Below, piece after piece: positions 1 to 7,122 of a stretch of 10,313 nt of DNA. The notes below the pieces were generated by a model that did not search any database, was not told the DNA's origin, and was given only the letters and a program-made list of their open reading frames with translations. Both the position numbers and the translations under genes were made by a program. Source of the stretch: an uncultured Rhizobiaceae group bacterium (GTDB taxonomy: Bacteria; Pseudomonadota; Alphaproteobacteria; Rhizobiales; Rhizobiaceae); the NCBI GenBank assembly GCA_937944075.1, contig CALDZZ010000197.1:1-10313 (forward strand). The letters are read 5' to 3'. The first letter of the stretch is position 1, and each line of letters starts with the position of its first letter.

Positions 1-2117
1 TTGAATGCAGCATTTGATATCTGGTCCATCGCGTCAAGGTAACTGTCATCGGGTTCAGGACGCGCATCTTGCAGCAGGGAAGCTTCCAGTGTTGCCGCTG
101 CAAGGATTTCCAGGTTTCGCCGTCCAAGTTCCGGGTTTGTATATTTGCTTGAAATGATTTCACCCTGCTCTGTCAGGCGCAAATGACCATTCACAGCGCC
201 ATTTGGCTGCGCAAGAATGGCATCATAAGAAGGACCACCCCCCCGGCCGACGGTTCCGCCACGACCGTGGAAGAGACGCAGTTTTACGCCGTGCTTTTTG
301 AACAGTTCAATCAACTTGATTTCGGCCTTATACAACTCCCAGCCTGATGTGATGAAGCCGCCATCCTTGTTACTGTCGGAATAACCAAGCATGACTTCCT
401 GAACCCCGCCCATGCTATCGACCAACTTGCGATATTGCGGAATTGACAACAGTCTGTCCATGATCTCGGGGCAGGCTTGCAAATCACCTATGGTTTCAAA
501 CAGTGGGATCAGGTGCATGGTTGTTTCGCCTTCCGGAGAAACAAGGCTGACCTGTTTCAAAATCACTGCCAGCTCCAAAAGATCAGAAGCGCTTTCCGCA
601 TTTGAAATGATCGAATTGCGAATGGCTCCGTCGCCATAACGTTTCTTCAGCTTTGTTGCCATTTTGAAAATGCCAAGCTCTTTCTCGGCTTCTTCAGAAT
701 ATGTCATGTCCTGTCGTAACAGCGGACGATGATTTTCCAGCTCCTTGACGAGAAGTTCAATCCGCGCTTCTTCATCCAGCGCCCTGTAGTCAAGACCCGG
801 CATGACGCCTTCAAAGAGTTCACTCGCAAGTGTTTCATGGACTGATGAATTTTGGCGCATGTCGAGACTGGCAAGATAAAACCCAAAGACATCCAGCGCA
901 CGTCTTAGGTGGCGCAAGCGTCCACGGCTCAAAAACTCCGATTTGTTTTCAATCAGTGAGTCACGAATGATATCAAGATCAGCAATCACTTGCGTGTTGC
1001 TCTCATAAGGTTCTGCTTTTGCAAGTGCAGCACGGGTTGATTTTGTTTTATCAATTTTGCGGAGCGTTGCATAAAGGCGGTTATAGATGCCAACTATCGC
1101 ACGACGATACAGTTCCGTATCGCGATGAGGCGAAGTATCACCAGACTTTGCAGCCAGTTCTTCAAGCTCTTTTGAAACAGATACGATGCGAATGGAAAGG
1201 GATAGTTCGCCGCCTAGTTTGTGCAATTGCTCCAGGTAAAACTCCATCACCTTGACGCTTTGCTTGCGCATGGCACCAGACATGACGTCAGCGTTTACAA
1301 ATGGGTTTCCATCCCGGTCGCCACCAATCCATGCACCGGTTTTGAGAAACGAATTGACGGTAGTGTGCTTGCCGTTAGACATTTCTGCCAGCTCATCTTC
1401 AATAGCGGTGTAAAGTTTTGGCAGTTCGCGGAAGAACGTATGGTCGTAATAACTAAGACCGTTGGAAACCTCGTCCAGAACAGTGAGCTTGGTCTGACGC
1501 AACATATTGGTCTGCCAAAGGATCATGATGGCTCTTTTGATTTTGTCATCAATGTCAGCTGCTTCAAATTTGGTCCACTCGCCCTGATCACGTTTGGTCA
1601 GGAGTTCGGACATGGCAATTTCACGCTTCATGGTGGATTGCCTGCGTACTTCTGTCGGGTGTGCTGTCAGAACCGCACCAATGTTAGCATTGTCGAAAAA
1701 TTCCTTGAGGCTTTCTGAGGTCGCTCCTTCGGCCATTGCACGAGAAAACGCCTTGGCCATAGAACCATTTCTAGGCGGGGAGCCTGCCAATTCATGCGCG
1801 CGGGTTCTTCTGATGTGGTGTTGATCTTCTGCCAGATTGGCAAGGTGCGAGAAATAACTGTAGGCGCGTACGACCTGTACTGCCTGGGCCGGCGTCAGGT
1901 TGTTGAGAATGGTTTCCAGTTCCTGCTTGGCAGCTTCATCTTCTTCGCGCACATAGGCAACCGATTTTCTGCGAACGCTCTCGACAAGGTCAAAAACGTC
2001 CTCACCTTCCATCTCGCGCACAACATCGCCAAGCACCCGTCCAAGAAAGCGAATGTCCTCTTTTAAGGGCTCATCCTTTGATGGGCTCGTATCAAGGTCT
2101 TTTGACTGAATATTCAT
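1..2117 (-). CDS. ppc: Phosphoenolpyruvate carboxylase, C-terminus cut by window edge
   Basis: Carboxylates phosphoenolpyruvate with bicarbonate to oxaloacetate in the cytoplasm, refilling the TCA cycle. The frame is open from an ATG at 2117 to the left edge, giving 705 residues; bacterial PEPC is usually about 880-930, so roughly the last 200 residues and the stop lie outside the window. Signatures seen: LTAHPTE at residues 150-156 with the catalytic His153, GYSDSNKDGG at 578-587 with Lys584, and FHGRGGTVGRGGGP at 616-629 with the catalytic His/Arg pair. I checked the frame at the start, at all three motifs (including a run of seven G at the last one) and at the edge, and found no frameshift. 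A purine-rich GGGAAA lies just upstream of the start. It follows fpr by 99 bases on the same strand, so read-through from the sulfite operon is possible, but its role is unrelated. Identification is very secure. Confidence 0.97.
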   Translation of the reverse strand, partial: MNIQSKDLDTSPSKDEPLKEDIRFLGRVLGDVVREMEGEDVFDLVESVRRKSVAYVREEDEAAKQELETILNNLTPAQAVQVVRAYSYFSHLANLAEDQHHIRRTRAHELAGSPPRNGSMAKAFSRAMAEGATSESLKEFFDNANIGAVLTAHPTEVRRQSTMKREIAMSELLTKRDQGEWTKFEAADIDDKIKRAIMILWQTNMLRQTKLTVLDEVSNGLSYYDHTFFRELPKLYTAIEDELAEMSNGKHTTVNSFLKTGAWIGGDRDGNPFVNADVMSGAMRKQSVKVMEFYLEQLHKLGGELSLSIRIVSVSKELEELAAKSGDTSPHRDTELYRRAIVGIYNRLYATLRKIDKTKSTRAALAKAEPYESNTQVIADLDIIRDSLIENKSEFLSRGRLRHLRRALDVFGFYLASLDMRQNSSVHETLASELFEGVMPGLDYRALDEEARIELLVKELENHRPLLRQDMTYSEEAEKELGIFKMATKLKKRYGDGAIRNSIISNAESASDLLELAVILKQVSLVSPEGETTMHLIPLFETIGDLQACPEIMDRLLSIPQYRKLVDSMGGVQEVMLGYSDSNKDGGFITSGWELYKAEIKLIELFKKHGVKLRLFHGRGGTVGRGGGPSYDAILAQPNGAVNGHLRLTEQGEIISSKYTNPELGRRNLEILAAATLEASLLQDARPEPDDSYLDAMDQISNAAF

Positions 2118-2216
2118 ATGACTTTCCCGGCTAATGCACTCATAAAACACTTGTTCAATGTGCCATAAAAGACCGGGTCAAGTCACCAGTAGTAATACCA
2201 AAAACTTGTCTGAGTG

Positions 2217-3026
2217 CTATTCGCCCACAAATGCTTTTTCGAGTACAAAGGTTGCAGGTTTTGAATTGGCACCCTCTTCAAACCCGCGATCTTCCAATAT
2301 CTTTCTCAAATCAGTATTGAAGTCCATTGAACCACACAACATAACACGATCTGTTTCGGGGTTGAGAGTTTCGATACCCAAATCCTCAAACAGTTTGCCG
2401 GACTCAATCAACGTCGTGATGCGGCCCATATTGTCAGAGGTCTCACGGGTTGTGGTTGGATAGTAGTGCAGCTTGCCTCCTACCAATTCGCCAATCAACG
2501 GATCATCAGGCAGGCTTTCTGCAAGCTGTTTTGAATAATCCAGCTCCGCCACATCGCGGCAGGTATGGGTTACGATTACCTCATCGAATTTTTCATAGAC
2601 TTCGGGGTCTCTTGTCAGGGAAGCAAAGGGTGCAAAGCCTGTTCCGGTTGAAAGCATGAAAAGTCGCTTGCCGGGGATGAGTGCATCAGTCACCAAGGTC
2701 CCAACGGGCTTGGTTTTTAGAATAATATCATCTCCAACCTTGATATTTTGCAACTTGGAAGTGAGTGGACCATCAGGCACCTTGATGGAGTAGAACTCCA
2801 GCTCTTCATCCCAGGATGGTGACGCTATGGAATAGGCTCGCAACAACGGTTTGCCATTATCACCAATCAGGCCAATCATAACAAATTCACCGGAACGAAA
2901 CCGCAGCGACTGAGGGCGGGTTACGCGAAACGAAAACAATCTATCAGTGTAATGCGTTACTTTCGTGATGGTTTGAGCATCGGGATGACGCTCGGTTGCC
3001 GGAGCCTGTTCTGTCTGAACATTCAT
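2217..3026 (-). CDS. fpr: Ferredoxin--NADP+ reductase (Fpr)
   Basis: FAD flavoenzyme that passes electrons between NADPH and ferredoxin or flavodoxin in the cytoplasm. The 269-residue length is close to the usual 255-275 for bacterial Fpr. Seen in the sequence: the FAD-binding RAYSIASP at residues 63-70, GPLTSKL at 86-92, the NADP-binding STGTGFAPF at 126-134, the THTCRDVAELDY segment at 153-164, CGSMDF at 231-236, and the C-terminal EKAFVGE tail typical of the proteobacterial subclass. The first ~15 residues form a polar extension. The ATG at 3026 has only a weak AGG about 9 bases upstream. It is the last gene of the sulfite operon, 50 bases after DUF934. Since no CysJ-type flavoprotein is present, I infer that it supplies reduced ferredoxin to the neighbouring sulfite reductase. 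It could also serve oxidative-stress or Fe-S functions, as Fpr does elsewhere. Confidence 0.95.
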   Translation of the reverse strand: MNVQTEQAPATERHPDAQTITKVTHYTDRLFSFRVTRPQSLRFRSGEFVMIGLIGDNGKPLLRAYSIASPSWDEELEFYSIKVPDGPLTSKLQNIKVGDDIILKTKPVGTLVTDALIPGKRLFMLSTGTGFAPFASLTRDPEVYEKFDEVIVTHTCRDVAELDYSKQLAESLPDDPLIGELVGGKLHYYPTTTRETSDNMGRITTLIESGKLFEDLGIETLNPETDRVMLCGSMDFNTDLRKILEDRGFEEGANSKPATFVLEKAFVGE

Positions 3027-3076
3027 GGTATTAACCTAACTTGTTTTTCTTAAATAATGTTTGTGCAAGCCATGCT

Positions 3077-3535
3077 TTACACATTACGTAATGGCCGTTG
3101 TCCCATCAAGCGTTTCTGATAGGATAGTTCCTGATCCGGAATGCGCGCCATCCATTGTTCTTCGGGTTGTCTGCCCGCCATTTCAAAGTCAATTTCAACT
3201 TCATCAAATCCGCAGACACGGGCAAAGCCATATTGGTCAGCGATAATATGCCCCTTGGCACGAAGCCTTCCATCATATCCGTGTTGTCTGAGTTGTTTGG
3301 CAAGGCTGAAACCGCGCCCGTCAGCAAAGGAGGGAAACGGTATGCGGATCATTGAAGCACTGCCAAATAATCCCTTGAGACTTTCGATTGTCACATCATT
3401 GGGAATATCAATCGCGGTTTTGGAAGGGTCACGCTCCATCACATCCTGACCATATTTTTCAAGATCGATAAAAATGCCACCTTCCAGTTCCCAGGTGTCT
3501 TTTTCAAAACCGTTATCACGCACAATCACTGACAT
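3077..3535 (-). CDS. DUF934 family protein, sulfite-reduction operon partner
   Basis: A 152-residue soluble protein of the DUF934 family, often labelled a putative sulfur-assimilation or 'oxidoreductase-associated' protein; no activity is established that I know of. Family hallmarks seen: FADGRGFSLAKQLR at residues 70-83, LRAKGHIIADQ at 91-101, and RVCGFDEVEID at 106-116. There is no signal peptide or membrane segment, and only one cysteine (Cys108), which argues against an independent Fe-S cluster. The start ATG at 3535 is only 10 bases after the sulfite reductase stop, and its probable ribosome site (TGAGGA) overlaps that stop codon, so translation is probably coupled. In many proteobacteria this family sits directly after cysH; here it directly follows the reductase. 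A role helping assembly, stability or electron delivery of the siroheme enzyme is inference only. Confidence 0.93.
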   Translation of the reverse strand: MSVIVRDNGFEKDTWELEGGIFIDLEKYGQDVMERDPSKTAIDIPNDVTIESLKGLFGSASMIRIPFPSFADGRGFSLAKQLRQHGYDGRLRAKGHIIADQYGFARVCGFDEVEIDFEMAGRQPEEQWMARIPDQELSYQKRLMGQRPLRNV

Positions 3536-3545
3536 ATCGAATTCC

Positions 3546-5216
3546 TCACACGCTTTCGGCTTCTTCAGGGTACAGAGCTTGCTTGAAAGGCTCCGCCCCT
3601 ACCCTGCGATAAACATCAAGGAACGTATCGTCCTTGCCCTCCCGGATTTCCATATAGAGATCCAGCAACCGGCTTACGGCCGGTACAATTTCCTCATAGG
3701 AAAAACCGGGGCCGGCACGCTCGCCAATTGAGGCTGTTTCCGTTCCATCGCCACCCAGTGTAATCTGGTAGCTTTCAACACCTGCCTTGTCCAAACCAAG
3801 AATGCCGATGTGTCCAACGTGGTGATGCCCGCAAGCATTTATACAGCCTGAAATCTTGATCTTTAGAGGCCCTATGTCTTGTTGATGTTTCAAGTCCTCA
3901 AACGCATTGGACAACTCCTGGGCAACGGGAATTGAGCGTGCGGTTGCAAGTGCACAATAATCCATGCCCGGGCAGGCTATCATGTCTGAAAGCAGGCCAA
4001 CGTTTGCAGTGGCCAAACCAGCTTCTTTCAAAATCCTATGTATTTCAGGCAAGTCATCCCTGCGAACATGAGGCAGGATAACATTTTGTTCATGGCTTAT
4101 GCGCAATTCGTCATAGCCATAAGCTTGCGCCAAATTGGCCATGACCCGCATTTGATCCGCCGTCGCATCGCCTGGCGTGCCACCAATTGGCTTGAGAGAA
4201 ATCGTAATGATGGCATGGTTGTGGTCAAAATGTTGACTGACGTTGGTTTCAACAAAGGAACGCAAAAGCGGGTCAGAACTGAGTGCATCAGCAAGTTTTT
4301 CTTCATCTACTTCGGCTGTGTCAAACTCGGGTGGCTGGAACTGAGCTTCAATCGCGTCAATCATCTCCTGAGGCGGTGCCTGGTGATATGCCTTTTGTGT
4401 TTCAAAAGCCTCTTCAATCCATTCGCGCAGGGTATCAATTCCGGTTTCATGAACCAAGATCTTGATCCGCGCCTTATATTTGTTATCCCTGCGCCCGTGC
4501 AAATTATAAACCTGCAAAATGGCTTCAATGTAGGGTAACAAATCAGCCTTTGGCAGGAACTCACGCACAACCTTGCCAATCATTGGGGTGCGGCCAAGCC
4601 CTCCGCCAATCAGGATTTCATAACCAGGTTCATTGTTTTCATTACGAACCATCCTGATCCCAATATCATGCGCCTTGGTAACGGCACGGTCGTTGGGAGA
4701 GCCAGTCATGGCAATCTTGAACTTGCGGGGCAAAAACTGGAATTCCGGATGATCCATTGACCATTGCCGTAACAACTCTGCGGTCGGGCGCGGGTCTTCA
4801 ATTTCATCAGCTGCCGCGCCTGCAAAATGATCTGCCGTAACATTGCGAACGCAATTGCCCGAGGTTTGAATTGCATGCATTTCGACATCAGCAAGTGCGT
4901 CCAGAATGTCCGGCGTATCTTTCAACTTGGGCCAGTTATACTGAATGTTTTGACGTGTGGTGAAATGGCCATAACCCTTGTCCCACTTTTCGGCTATCAT
5001 GGCGAGCTGGTTCATCTGACGGCTATTTAGCGTTCCATAAGGAATGGCAACCCGTAACATGTAGGCGTGTAATTGCAGATAAAGACCATTCATCAAGCGC
5101 AATGGCTTGAACTCGTCTTCTGTAAGAGAGCCATCCAGCCGACGCCCGACCTGCCCGCGGAACTGGTCAACGCGGTTACGAACAAAATCATGATCAAATT
5201 GGTTATAATTATACAT
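3546..5216 (-). CDS. cysI: Ferredoxin-type nitrite/sulfite reductase, hemoprotein
   Basis: Siroheme and [4Fe-4S] enzyme that makes the six-electron reduction of sulfite to sulfide; close relatives reduce nitrite to ammonia. The 556 residues contain both halves of the duplicated ferredoxin-like and siroheme domains. Cluster and siroheme ligands are complete: Cys415-x5-Cys421 (ACPGMDYC) and Cys458-x3-Cys462 (SGCINACGHH). The anion-binding residues are also visible: Arg88 in FTTRQN, Arg124 in GNCVRN, and Lys165/Lys167 in RKFKI. GGGLGR at 204-209 is another family marker. The ATG at 5216 is 5 bases after the DUF2849 stop, with a GAAGG ribosome site (5226-5230) inside the end of that gene. With cysG, DUF2849, DUF934 and fpr around it and no nitrate reductase, nitrite transporter or CysJ, sulfite with a ferredoxin donor is the best inference; the sequence alone does not exclude nitrite. 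Relatives are annotated as either cysI or sir. Confidence 0.95.
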   Translation of the reverse strand: MYNYNQFDHDFVRNRVDQFRGQVGRRLDGSLTEDEFKPLRLMNGLYLQLHAYMLRVAIPYGTLNSRQMNQLAMIAEKWDKGYGHFTTRQNIQYNWPKLKDTPDILDALADVEMHAIQTSGNCVRNVTADHFAGAAADEIEDPRPTAELLRQWSMDHPEFQFLPRKFKIAMTGSPNDRAVTKAHDIGIRMVRNENNEPGYEILIGGGLGRTPMIGKVVREFLPKADLLPYIEAILQVYNLHGRRDNKYKARIKILVHETGIDTLREWIEEAFETQKAYHQAPPQEMIDAIEAQFQPPEFDTAEVDEEKLADALSSDPLLRSFVETNVSQHFDHNHAIITISLKPIGGTPGDATADQMRVMANLAQAYGYDELRISHEQNVILPHVRRDDLPEIHRILKEAGLATANVGLLSDMIACPGMDYCALATARSIPVAQELSNAFEDLKHQQDIGPLKIKISGCINACGHHHVGHIGILGLDKAGVESYQITLGGDGTETASIGERAGPGFSYEEIVPAVSRLLDLYMEIREGKDDTFLDVYRRVGAEPFKQALYPEEAESV

Positions 5217-5221
5217 CGGTT

Positions 5222-5527
5222 TTAACCTTCAGCCTGTTTGCCGTGATTAGGATAATTGGAAGGCCCACGCGTGCGGAAGGCCTCTCTGAAATGGACGGGT
5301 TCGGGTTTGCCATTTGAACCCAATTGTGCATCTGCCAGATAGGCACCTGCCAACATGTGCGCCTGACCCTGAGCCATTTTCAAGGCAAGTTCAGCCTCCT
5401 GCGGATCTTCAAACAACTTGGCTTCTTCATGTTTTCTCGACCATTTGCCAGAAGCTGTCATGTAGATCACATCCCCTTCCAGAAGATGATTTGCCGTCAC
5501 TACCTTTGGATATTGTATACGCGCCAT
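5222..5527 (-). CDS. DUF2849 domain protein
   Basis: A 101-residue protein matching the DUF2849 family, a short conserved protein almost always found between cysG and the nitrite/sulfite reductase in alphaproteobacteria. Its function is unknown. The N-terminal part (residues ~6-30) carries the family pattern of a small beta-rich segment (VVTANHLLEGDVIYMT, then W29), followed by an alanine-rich helix at ~45-66 and a proline- and glycine-rich polar tail. It has no cysteines and no membrane segment, so it is not a redox carrier by itself. The ATG at 5525-5527 overlaps the cysG stop by one base (TAATG), and its own stop is 5 bases before the reductase ATG. This means tight translational coupling on both sides, suggesting it is needed in step with siroheme supply and reductase synthesis. 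A part in siroheme transfer or reductase folding is inference. Confidence 0.92.
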   Translation of the reverse strand: MARIQYPKVVTANHLLEGDVIYMTASGKWSRKHEEAKLFEDPQEAELALKMAQGQAHMLAGAYLADAQLGSNGKPEPVHFREAFRTRGPSNYPNHGKQAEG

Positions 5528-6936
5528 TATTGCACTCCTACCTGTGCTAGGGCTGTCCGGTTTTGATCCAGCGCCTGCTGTACCTTTCTGGGTTCAAGTC
5601 CTAGCATCATTATGACAGGCCCATCGTTTCCTGCCTCATCAGCCATTTTTGGTAACTCTGCAATCGTGGTGACCAGCACCTTCTGATTTGCTCTTGAAAC
5701 ATTTTCCATCACCGTAACCGGCGTATCGGCACTTGCTCCGTGCATCAGTAATCGACCGCTGAGCAAATGCGCAGATTTAAAACCCATGTATATTGCTGCA
5801 ACACTGCCAGACGCTGAAAGCCTGCGCCAATCCTGTTCTGCAAATCCCTTGATGTCCTGCGCAGTCATGATTTGAAGAGCAGAGTTTCTATTACGTTTGG
5901 TGAGCGAGACATTGAGGCTTGCGGCAGCTGCGGATGCAGTTGTAATGCCGGGTATGATATCAAACTCAATGCCTGCAAGATCGAGTGCATCCATTTCCTC
6001 ATCCAGTCGGGCAAAGACGGCAGGGTCGCCTGATTTCAATCGCACTACCTGTGCACCCTTCTGAGCGTGTTCTATCATCAAGGCGTTGATGTCTTCCTGC
6101 TTCCAGGAAGCGCCAAATCCCTGTTTGCCGGTTTGAATGATGTCTGCTTCACGGCGAGCAAGTTCCAGAATTTCTGGCGCAACCAGCCGGTCATGAATCA
6201 CAACATCTGCCTCATGCAAAACCTTGAGTGCCTTTCTGGTCAAGAGATCAGGGTCGCCTGGCCCGCTTCCGACAAGGTAGACCCTGCCGACTTCCTCTTC
6301 TTGTTGCTGAGCTTCTGCAAATAGACGGTTGAGTGTTCTTGCTACACCGCGCTTGCCACCTTCACGCAAGGCACTTGGTCCGTGGTCGTAAAAATAGCGA
6401 GACCAGAATTTCCGTCGTGTTCTGCCCATCGGCAGCCGTGAAGCCTTTGGACGAAAATATTCTGCAAGTTTTGCAAGCAATCCGATTTCAACAGGCAGGC
6501 TCTCCTCGATCTGAGCCTTGATTTTTCGAGCAAGAATGGGGGCTGTACCTTCAGTACCGATTGCAATTGTAACGGGATCACGATCAACCAGCGCAGGAGT
6601 AATGAATTCACTTTCCTGGAGATTGTCTACAATATTGAAAAGAACATTTGCCATTTTGGCTTTGGCAGCGGTTTCGCCATCCAGATCTTCGTCATCTTCT
6701 GCCGCATAAAGCATGGCAGTATTATACATATCATCCATTTGTATTTTTCGACGAATGACCTTCAGTAACCCTGCCTTTTCCCAGGTTTCCACCTGGGTAT
6801 CTATGCTGGTTGCAAAGACGATTATTTCTGCTTCAGTTTTTAGTAACAGCCGCAGTTTTGCAATCGCACACTCACCAGCTCCCGTCACAAGGATGCGTTT
6901 GTTTTGAACATTTAGGAAAACCGGAAAATGACGCAT
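5527..6936 (-). CDS. cysG: Siroheme synthase CysG, fused trifunctional enzyme
   Basis: Makes siroheme from uroporphyrinogen III for the reductase two genes downstream. The 469 residues fit the CysG fusion (about 457 in enterics). The N-terminal half is the precorrin-2 dehydrogenase/sirohydrochlorin ferrochelatase: a Rossmann motif GAGECAIAKLRLLLK at 19-33, an AEDD stretch at 79-82 where the catalytic Asp is expected, and FITPALVDRDPVTIAIGTEG around 111-130. A linker helix region follows to ~215. The C-terminal half is uroporphyrinogen-III methyltransferase: GSGPGDPDLLT at 223-233, HDRLV at 248-252, RLKSGDPAVFAR at 299-310 and PGITTASAAAA at 329-339. Small departures from the textbook motifs (GAGECA for GGGxVA, and TAQ at 358-360 where TGH is common) look like lineage variation. 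The ATG at 6936 opens the operon after a 186-base gap with possible control sites. The stop overlaps the DUF2849 start. Confidence 0.96.
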   Translation of the reverse strand: MRHFPVFLNVQNKRILVTGAGECAIAKLRLLLKTEAEIIVFATSIDTQVETWEKAGLLKVIRRKIQMDDMYNTAMLYAAEDDEDLDGETAAKAKMANVLFNIVDNLQESEFITPALVDRDPVTIAIGTEGTAPILARKIKAQIEESLPVEIGLLAKLAEYFRPKASRLPMGRTRRKFWSRYFYDHGPSALREGGKRGVARTLNRLFAEAQQQEEEVGRVYLVGSGPGDPDLLTRKALKVLHEADVVIHDRLVAPEILELARREADIIQTGKQGFGASWKQEDINALMIEHAQKGAQVVRLKSGDPAVFARLDEEMDALDLAGIEFDIIPGITTASAAAASLNVSLTKRNRNSALQIMTAQDIKGFAEQDWRRLSASGSVAAIYMGFKSAHLLSGRLLMHGASADTPVTVMENVSRANQKVLVTTIAELPKMADEAGNDGPVIMMLGLEPRKVQQALDQNRTALAQVGVQ

Positions 6937-6979
6937 TATAAAACTCTGTTCAGGTATGAATGACCAATAATATCATTCT

Positions 6980-7008
6980 AATATGGTGGAGTTTGCTCCA
7001 ATCTTCAA
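6980..7008 (-). promoter_or_regulatory. Candidate promoter for the cysG sulfite-reduction operon
   Basis: Reading the minus strand, TTGAAG (7008-7003) and CATATT (6985-6980) are separated by 17 bases, each matching four of six positions of the vegetative consensus. Transcription would begin near 6973, leaving a leader of about 37 bases before the cysG ATG. It lies in the largest gene-free stretch of the window, upstream of five closely spaced genes, where a promoter is expected. The match is modest and the region is AT-rich, so the exact position is uncertain. Confidence 0.35.
6987..7000. repeat. Short hairpin TGGAG-N4-CTCCA in promoter spacer
   Basis: A perfect 5-base inverted repeat with a 4-base loop (6987-6991 and 6996-7000) falls within the spacer of the candidate cysG promoter. 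It is the most GC-containing dyad of the intergenic region. It could be an operator half-site pair or chance; there is no T-run after it on either strand, so it is not a terminator. Confidence 0.25.
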
Positions 7009-7039
7009 AGGATAGGGTTTTCGCGCATGGAAATATATT

Positions 7040-7073
7040 AGAATTTAATTCTCAAATATCGTGTTTTTGAGAA
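7040..7073. repeat. Nested palindromes AGAATTTAATTCT and TTCTCAAA/TTTGAGAA
   Basis: A perfect 13-base palindrome (AGAATT-T-AATTCT, 7040-7052) overlaps the left arm of a second inverted repeat, TTCTCAAA at 7049-7056 and TTTGAGAA at 7066-7073, with a 9-base loop. It lies between the methyltransferase stop (7123) and the candidate cysG promoter. It could be an operator, or a weak hairpin at the end of the methyltransferase transcript, but no U-tract follows on either strand, so an intrinsic terminator is unlikely. Confidence 0.4.
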
Positions 7074-7122
7074 ACCTGCTACAATTGCATTGGAATAGCC
7101 GCAAAAGATTCCCAAAAGCTTG

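Larger units (their letters stand above)
6975..7044. repeat. Inverted repeat pair ATTCTAATAT / ATATTAGAAT upstream of cysG
   Basis: Two perfect 10-base arms, ATTCTAATAT at 6975-6984 and its reverse complement ATATTAGAAT at 7035-7044, lie 60 bases apart centre to centre. The arm nearer cysG overlaps the candidate -10 box. The distant arm continues into a second palindrome (7040-7052). The arrangement could be a pair of binding sites for one dimeric regulator, but the region is AT-rich and chance repeats are possible. No regulator gene is present in the window. Confidence 0.4.

Noticed and set aside
1221..1718. Plus-strand open frame of 165 codons opposite ppc
   Set aside because: It lies wholly antisense to the PEPC catalytic region (LTAHPTE is encoded on the other strand), and its translation has no recognisable domain.
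2118..2216. Possible terminator or ppc promoter between fpr and ppc
   Set aside because: An imperfect ACTGG/CCGGT stem is followed by only four T, and a TTGACC box has no convincing -10 at the right spacing. Neither is strong enough to call.
4038..4538. Plus-strand open frame of 166 codons opposite the nitrite/sulfite reductase
   Set aside because: It is fully antisense to a well-conserved enzyme and shows no family motif, so it is a shadow frame.
5527..6936. Deviant Rossmann and TGH motifs in CysG as a sign of lost function
   Set aside because: The remaining motifs of both halves are intact and the length is full, so lineage-specific variation is more likely than loss of activity.
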